The translations under genes were made by a program, and so were the position numbers. A stretch of DNA of 64,000 nucleotides from Chitiniphilus eburneus. GTDB lineage: Bacteria > Pseudomonadota > Gammaproteobacteria > Burkholderiales > Chitinibacteraceae. Below, piece by piece: positions 60,090-64,000 of the stretch (positions are counted from its first letter, which is position 1; the number at the start of each line of letters is the position of its first letter). The stretch spans positions 45,905-109,904 of the forward strand of contig NZ_SUMF01000010.1 in the NCBI RefSeq assembly GCF_005048205.1, written 5' to 3'. A model generated the notes under the pieces. It was not told where the DNA came from and searched no databases. It saw only the letters and a list, made by a program, of their open reading frames with translations.

Positions 60090-62108
60090 ATGACCGAAAG
60101 CATTCAGAAGCGCCTGCTGCGGATACGGCCGCCGCGGGTGCGCATCACCTACGACGTGGAGACCGGGGGGGCGATCGAGAAACGTGAGCTGCCCTTCATC
60201 GTGGGGGTGTTCGCCGACCTCTCCGCCGACCGCGAGGATCCGGAGAACTTCCCGCCGTTGAAGGAACGCACCATGGTCGATATCGACCGTGACAACTTCA
60301 ACGACGTGCTCAAGACGGCGGCGCCGCGCGTCAAACTGTCGGGCGTGGACGACGTGCTGTCCGATCCGCCCGGCAAGTTGTCCGGCGCCATCGTGTTCAA
60401 GACGCTCGACGATTTCGAGCCGCTGAACATCGTCACCGCCGTACCGCTGCTGAACGAGCGCTACGTGGCGCGCACCGAAATCCGCATGGTGCAGGCGCGC
60501 TCCGAAACCGACGACGTGCTGGCCGCGCTGCTGGATGCCGTGACCGTGCCCGCCACCGGTGGCGCGCTGCGCGACAAGCTGGTGGCCACCTACGTGCCGG
60601 CCGATGGCGCGGATAAGTGGAAGGCCGCGGCGGTGACGCCGTCGCTCGACCCCACCGCCGAAGTGGATGCCAAGCTGCTGGGCCGCTGGGTCAACGATCA
60701 ATCCACGCCGGAAGAGAAGGAAGCCGCCCAGATCCTGGTCGGCCGCTTCGTCGCCGAAGTGGTGGCGCCACTGAACGACAAGCTCAAGGCCGATCCGGAC
60801 TTCCAGGTCACCCGGGGCGCCACCGCGCTGATCGATGCCCGCGTGGGCGAGATCGACGCCGCGTTGTCCCGCCAGTTGTCGGCAATCATGCATGCCGAGA
60901 ATTTCCAGACCATCGAAGCCACCTGGCGCGGCATGTTCTATCTGGTCTCGCGCACCGAAACCGGCACCATGCTCAAGCTGCGCGTGTTCAACGCCACGCG
61001 GCAGGAACTGCTGAAGGACATGGAAAAGGCGGTCGAATTCGACCAGAGCACCATCTTCAAGCTGATCTACGAAGCCGAATACGGCACCTACGGTGGCGCG
61101 CCCTACAGCCTGCTGCTGGGGGGCTACGAATTCGGCGGCGCGGGCGAGGATATCCGCTTCCTGCGCAAGATCACCGAAGTGGCCGCCGCCGCGCACGCGC
61201 CGTTCCTGGCCGCCGCCGACCCGCGCCTGTTCGGCCTGGATGGCTACGACAAGCTGGCCAAGCCGCGCGATCTGGCCAAGATCTTCGAAGGCGCCGACCT
61301 GGGCGAATGGCGCGAATTCCGCCAGCTCGAAGATTCGCGCTATGTCTCGCTGGTGCTGCCGCACGTGCTGCTGCGCCTGCCCTATGGCGAAAAGACGCTG
61401 CCGGCCGAAGGCATCAACTTCGCCGAGGACGTGGCCGCGCAGGACAACCGCAAGTTCCTGTGGGGCAACGCCGCCTACGTGCTGGCCGAGCGCATCACCA
61501 ACGCCTTCGCGCTGTATAGCTGGACCGCGGCGATTCGTGGCGTGGAAGGTGGCGGCCTGGTGGAAGGGCTGCCGCAATACGTGTTCGACACCGACGCCGG
61601 CACGCGCGAGCTGTTCTGCCCGACCGAGGTCTCGATCACCGACCGCCGCGAAAAGGAGCTGAACGACCTGGGCTTCATCGCGCTGTGCCATTGCAAGGGC
61701 GCGGGCAAGGCGGCGTTCTTCGGCGGACAGACCACCAACCTGCCGAAGAAGTACATCACCGACGATGCCAACGCCAACGCGCGCATCTCGGCGATGCTGC
61801 CGTACATCCTCGCCGCCAGCCGGTTCGCGCATTACATCAAGGTGATCATGCGCGACAAGATCGGCACCTTCCTCACCCGTGGCAACGTCGAGTCGTTCCT
61901 CAATACCTGGATCGCGCAATACGTGCTGCTGGACGACAACGCCACGCAGGAGGTGAAGGCCAGCTACCCGCTGCGCCAGGCCAGCGTTGTCGTGACCGAG
62001 GTGCCGGGCGAACCGGGCGCCTACCGCGCCACGGTCTTCCTCAAGCCCCATTTCCAGCTCGAAGAGCTGACCACGTCGATTCGCCTGGTGGCGAATCTGC
62101 CGAAGTAA
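60090..62108 (+). CDS. tssBC: Fused TssB-TssC type VI secretion sheath protein
   Basis: 672 residues from the ATG preceded by GCGAGGTTCAAG. Residues 1-150 are a TssB (VipA) small sheath protein: QKRLLRIRPPRVRITYDVETGG, LPFIVGVFADLS, MVDIDRDNFNDVLK. After a linker (about 155-190), residues 190-672 are TssC (VipB): MHAENFQTIEATWRGMFYLVSRTE, LIYEAEYGTYGGAPYSLLLGGYEF, RFMDSRY-like REFRQLEDSRYVSLVLPHVLLRLPYG, FLWGNAAYVLAERI, FIALCHCKGAGKAAFFGGQT. The pair normally comes from two genes; here one continuous frame joins them. They form the contractile sheath. No stop or frameshift is seen at the join. Confidence 0.92.
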   Translation: MTESIQKRLLRIRPPRVRITYDVETGGAIEKRELPFIVGVFADLSADREDPENFPPLKERTMVDIDRDNFNDVLKTAAPRVKLSGVDDVLSDPPGKLSGAIVFKTLDDFEPLNIVTAVPLLNERYVARTEIRMVQARSETDDVLAALLDAVTVPATGGALRDKLVATYVPADGADKWKAAAVTPSLDPTAEVDAKLLGRWVNDQSTPEEKEAAQILVGRFVAEVVAPLNDKLKADPDFQVTRGATALIDARVGEIDAALSRQLSAIMHAENFQTIEATWRGMFYLVSRTETGTMLKLRVFNATRQELLKDMEKAVEFDQSTIFKLIYEAEYGTYGGAPYSLLLGGYEFGGAGEDIRFLRKITEVAAAAHAPFLAAADPRLFGLDGYDKLAKPRDLAKIFEGADLGEWREFRQLEDSRYVSLVLPHVLLRLPYGEKTLPAEGINFAEDVAAQDNRKFLWGNAAYVLAERITNAFALYSWTAAIRGVEGGGLVEGLPQYVFDTDAGTRELFCPTEVSITDRREKELNDLGFIALCHCKGAGKAAFFGGQTTNLPKKYITDDANANARISAMLPYILAASRFAHYIKVIMRDKIGTFLTRGNVESFLNTWIAQYVLLDDNATQEVKASYPLRQASVVVTEVPGEPGAYRATVFLKPHFQLEELTTSIRLVANLPK

Positions 62109-62126
62109 TCCAGGGAAGGAACCGAC

Positions 62127-62693
62127 ATGGACCTGATTCTTTTACAACCGGGCGACTCCGACATCTTCGGCGGCGACAACAGTTGGGACAACGGCGGCAG
62201 CCTGATCGACAACGAGTGGCGCGACGAAGTGCTGGACCTGGGCAAGTGCCTGGAACTGGTGTCGATCCACCAGGGCATGAAGCAGCAGATCACCACCGAT
62301 GTCAGCAACTCCGCGCGGACTTCCGGCCGGCCGATCATCACCGAATTCACCTGCGTGAAATACGTGGACAAGACCTCGGTGAAGTTCTTCGAGTACTGCC
62401 TGCGCGCCCAGCCACTGGGCAAGGGCAAGGACCAGCCGACCAAGCTCTACATCGCGCGCAACTCGGGCGACAAGACGGCGAACATCCTGACCATCGCATT
62501 GCGTGACGCGATCATCAGCGAGATCCAGTTCCAGTCGCACCCGGACGACATGCCCACCGAGCAGTTCAAGCTGTCGTTCACCGAGATTCTGTGGACCTAC
62601 ACGGTGCAGAAGGCCGATACCACCACCGCCGGCAATCTGTCGGCCGGCTGGAGTATCGCGCGCAACCGCCCGATTGGTCAGTTCACGGACTAG
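62127..62693 (+). CDS. hcp: Type VI secretion tube protein Hcp
   Basis: 188 residues, slightly longer than the usual ~165. MDLILLQPGDSDIFGGDNSWDNGG at the N-terminus is an extension; the Hcp fold is shown by LVSIHQGMKQQITTDVSNSARTSGRPIITEFTCVKYVDKTSVKFFEYCLRAQPLGK and the C-terminal FKLSFTEILWTYTVQK. Hexameric rings stack as the inner tube expelled by sheath contraction. It follows tssBC by 18 bases and is followed by a large hairpin. Confidence 0.93.
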   Translation: MDLILLQPGDSDIFGGDNSWDNGGSLIDNEWRDEVLDLGKCLELVSIHQGMKQQITTDVSNSARTSGRPIITEFTCVKYVDKTSVKFFEYCLRAQPLGKGKDQPTKLYIARNSGDKTANILTIALRDAIISEIQFQSHPDDMPTEQFKLSFTEILWTYTVQKADTTTAGNLSAGWSIARNRPIGQFTD

Positions 62694-62702
62694 CGAAAAA
62701 GG

Positions 62703-62793
62703 CTGGTGAGGAGTGAGGGGGGGAGGGGTAACGGCAACGCAACCCCTGCTTTTCCGCCGTTGGTTTTACCCCTCACTCCTCACGCCTCACCAG
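62703..62793. repeat. long imperfect inverted repeat between hcp and tssE
   Basis: CTGGTGAGGAGTGAGGGG-type left arm (62703-62731) and CCCCTCACTCCTCACGCCTCACCAG-type right arm (62766-62793) can form a stem of ~25 bp. It could reduce read-through into tssE and stabilise hcp mRNA. Confidence 0.7.
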
Positions 62794-62808
62794 GAACGGA
62801 GTTCCGCC

Positions 62809-63195
62809 ATGAGATTCCTTTTCGAGCGTCTGGTCGGCGAGCCGGTTTTGCCCGGCGGCTACACCGAGCCCTTCGATCCCGCCGCCGCCGTGGCGGCGCA
62901 GATCGGGCGGCTGGTATCCACCCGCGCCTGGGTGACGGGCGATCGGGTGGGGTTGCTGGATTTCGGCATCGAGCATGTGGCCGATCTGGCGTTGAACAGC
63001 CGCAGCCAGTTGGAGCGCTATGGCGTGCGACTGGCGCAATTGATTGCCGAGTACGAGCCGCGTCTGAGCGATGTGGTGGTGAACGTGGAGCCCGTGCCGC
63101 ACGACGCGCTGCATCCGTGGCGGCTGGCGGTGAGCGGCATCCTGGCCGATAGCGGCCAGGCCCATCTGTTTCATTTTGCGTTGCCGCAGCATTGA
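62809..63195 (+). CDS. tssE: Type VI secretion baseplate subunit TssE
   Basis: 128 residues from the ATG preceded by CAGGAACGGAGTTCCGCC. gp25/TssE family: RLVSTRAWVTGDRVGLLDFGIEHVADL and LAQLIAEYEPRLSDVVVNVEP, the conserved (R)L..VEV region being AVSGILADSG. It is a component of the T4-baseplate-like part that starts sheath assembly. It is the third gene of the operon; tssF, tssG and tssH, which usually follow, are not seen before the window ends. Confidence 0.9.
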   Translation: MRFLFERLVGEPVLPGGYTEPFDPAAAVAAQIGRLVSTRAWVTGDRVGLLDFGIEHVADLALNSRSQLERYGVRLAQLIAEYEPRLSDVVVNVEPVPHDALHPWRLAVSGILADSGQAHLFHFALPQH

Positions 63196-63416
63196 ACCGC
63201 ATGAACGCCTATGCGCTCGGGCGCGGCCTTTTTTGAGAACGGTAGAGACCATGAATCTGTCCATGCGCACTGCACCGCTGTTTGGCGACGGCCCTGTCGA
63301 AAGGGCCGGCGTTGGTGCGCGTGGAGTGTTGCTGGGGGCCGCGGTTGCTGCGGTTGCGACTGCAAACGCAACTGCAAAGGCGATTGTTAGCGCCTTGCGG
63401 CGCGGGTTGATTGATG

Positions 63417-64000
63417 CCCTTAGCGGCCGTGCGGGCCGGTTCATTTCTTTTGCTTCGCCAAAAGAAACGAACCAAAGAAAAGGCCGAGCGACGCTTCGCT
63501 CTGCATGGCGCGTCGCTAAGCGGCAAGCCGCTAAGCTTTGGCGGTCACCTGCATCCGCACCCCGGCAAGCCGGGGTGCCCTCGCTCCAGACAATCGAGCG
63601 GTGGCTGCGGAACTCGCTCGCTGCGCTCGCTCAGACAGTCCTCGCCGAATTCCCGCCCGCTTGTCTTCCTCTCGGCGCTTCTGAAGGGGACCCGGTAGCC
63701 CATCCTCACCCCCGGCCCCTCTCCTTGAAGGAGAAGAGTGACGCGTGCCAGTGCCTGCGGACAAATAGCACCGCAGGGGGTTGCTCTGAGCAAACCTCAA
63801 ACTCGTTTGCTGATCCACGTTCTTTGCACCCAACAGTTTTTCCCCCCGTTACGCAGGCGCCGAGGAAGTGGAGGGAGACCCTAGGCTCCCGACCGACTGA
63901 GGGCACCCCGGAGGGGCGCAAAGCGCGGGTGGCCTTTTCTTTGGTTCGTTTCTTTTGGCCACGCAAAAGAAATGAACCGGCCCGCCCGGCCGCTAAGGGC
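63417..64000. repeat. inverted-repeat-bounded non-coding block at the window end
   Basis: The arms 63417-63486 (GCCCTTAGCGGCCGTGCGGG...) and 63931-64000 (...GGCCGCTAAGGGC) are inverted copies over 70 bases with about three mismatches. The ~440 bases between contain low-complexity text, a short CTCGCTCGCTGCGCTCGCTC-type repeat and no supported gene. A frame open from 63251 to the end is composed of repeat-like DNA and is not called. 63196-63416 holds no clear gene either. Confidence 0.7.

Noticed and set aside
59829..62051. 740-residue open frame on the minus strand opposite tssBC
   Set aside because: Composition rich in His/Arg/Gly/Gln typical of antisense shadows in high-GC DNA; the plus strand encodes clear TssB and TssC motifs.
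63251..64000. Frame open from an ATG at 63251 to the window end
   Set aside because: It runs through inverted-repeat arms and low-complexity spacer, shows no family motif, and has no good ribosome site.

Overview
The window looks like the chromosome of a high-GC betaproteobacterium. The closest fit is Neisseriales near the chitin-degrading genera; this is my inference, not a database result. Supporting signs are the conserved blocks rplM-rpsI-argC-bactofilin-erpA and dnaQ/rnhA/yafS-like/gloB/mltD, a Coq7 ubiquinone hydroxylase, (PT)n linkers on secreted proteins, chitin-binding CBM5/12 modules and a GH18 domain. No rRNA operon, prophage or CRISPR array is visible. One tRNA (Asn, GTT) is present.

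Layout. 0-2.6 kb: end of an ECF sigma / FecR-like regulatory locus plus a von Willebrand lipoprotein. 2.8-5.4 kb: secreted GH5 glucanase with two chitin-binding modules, then a LOG-family nucleosidase. 5.6-15 kb: a minus-strand housekeeping block (secretin-like protein, ispF-msrC, ispD-dnaQ, MFS exporter, rnhA), then host-attachment protein, methyltransferase, gloB and mltD. 15-24 kb: FadR-type regulator with CynX-type transporter, LysR/azoR pair, GNAT-gntK, lpxH, two cyclophilins, coq7. 24-28 kb: OFA-type carrier, then an operon of a formate/nitrite-type channel, a cytochrome b561-type protein and a free-standing four-helix sensor domain. 28-34.4 kb: rplM-rpsI, argC, bactofilin, erpA, polyphosphate:AMP phosphotransferase. 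34-45 kb: mixed core genes (fabI, ygfZ, AsmA-like, tRNA-Asn, rsmJ, mtfA), a Phd/VapC-type toxin-antitoxin pair, and a glycosyltransferase with an LpxH-like phosphatase. 46-56 kb: PhoX, a large GH18-membrane-LytTR fusion, alcohol dehydrogenase, an interrupted thioesterase, rhlE, prmB. 56-59 kb: three tandem paralogous lipoproteins. 60-63 kb: start of a type VI secretion cluster with a fused tssB-tssC gene, hcp and tssE, preceded by a sigma-54-type promoter.

Most striking points. (1) The 784-residue protein at 48228-50582 joins a periplasmic GH18 (chitinase) domain, whose catalytic glutamate is replaced by arginine, through a membrane helix to a cytoplasmic LytTR DNA-binding domain. It looks like a one-component chitin or chito-oligosaccharide receptor-regulator. 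(2) Two families of short non-coding inverted-repeat elements (family A, 225 bp typical, five copies; family B, 264 bp, two copies) sit at CTAG-like sites. Four times the flank supplies the TAG stop codon of a neighbouring gene, and once a copy splits a gene. (3) A candidate small RNA with an anti-Shine-Dalgarno-like C/U tract lies just upstream of rplM. (4) The channel/cytochrome b/4HB sensor operon and the fused T6SS sheath gene are unusual arrangements.

Limits: all family assignments are by eye from motifs and length; nothing was searched. Start codons were chosen from ribosome binding sites and family length, and doubtful ones are flagged.
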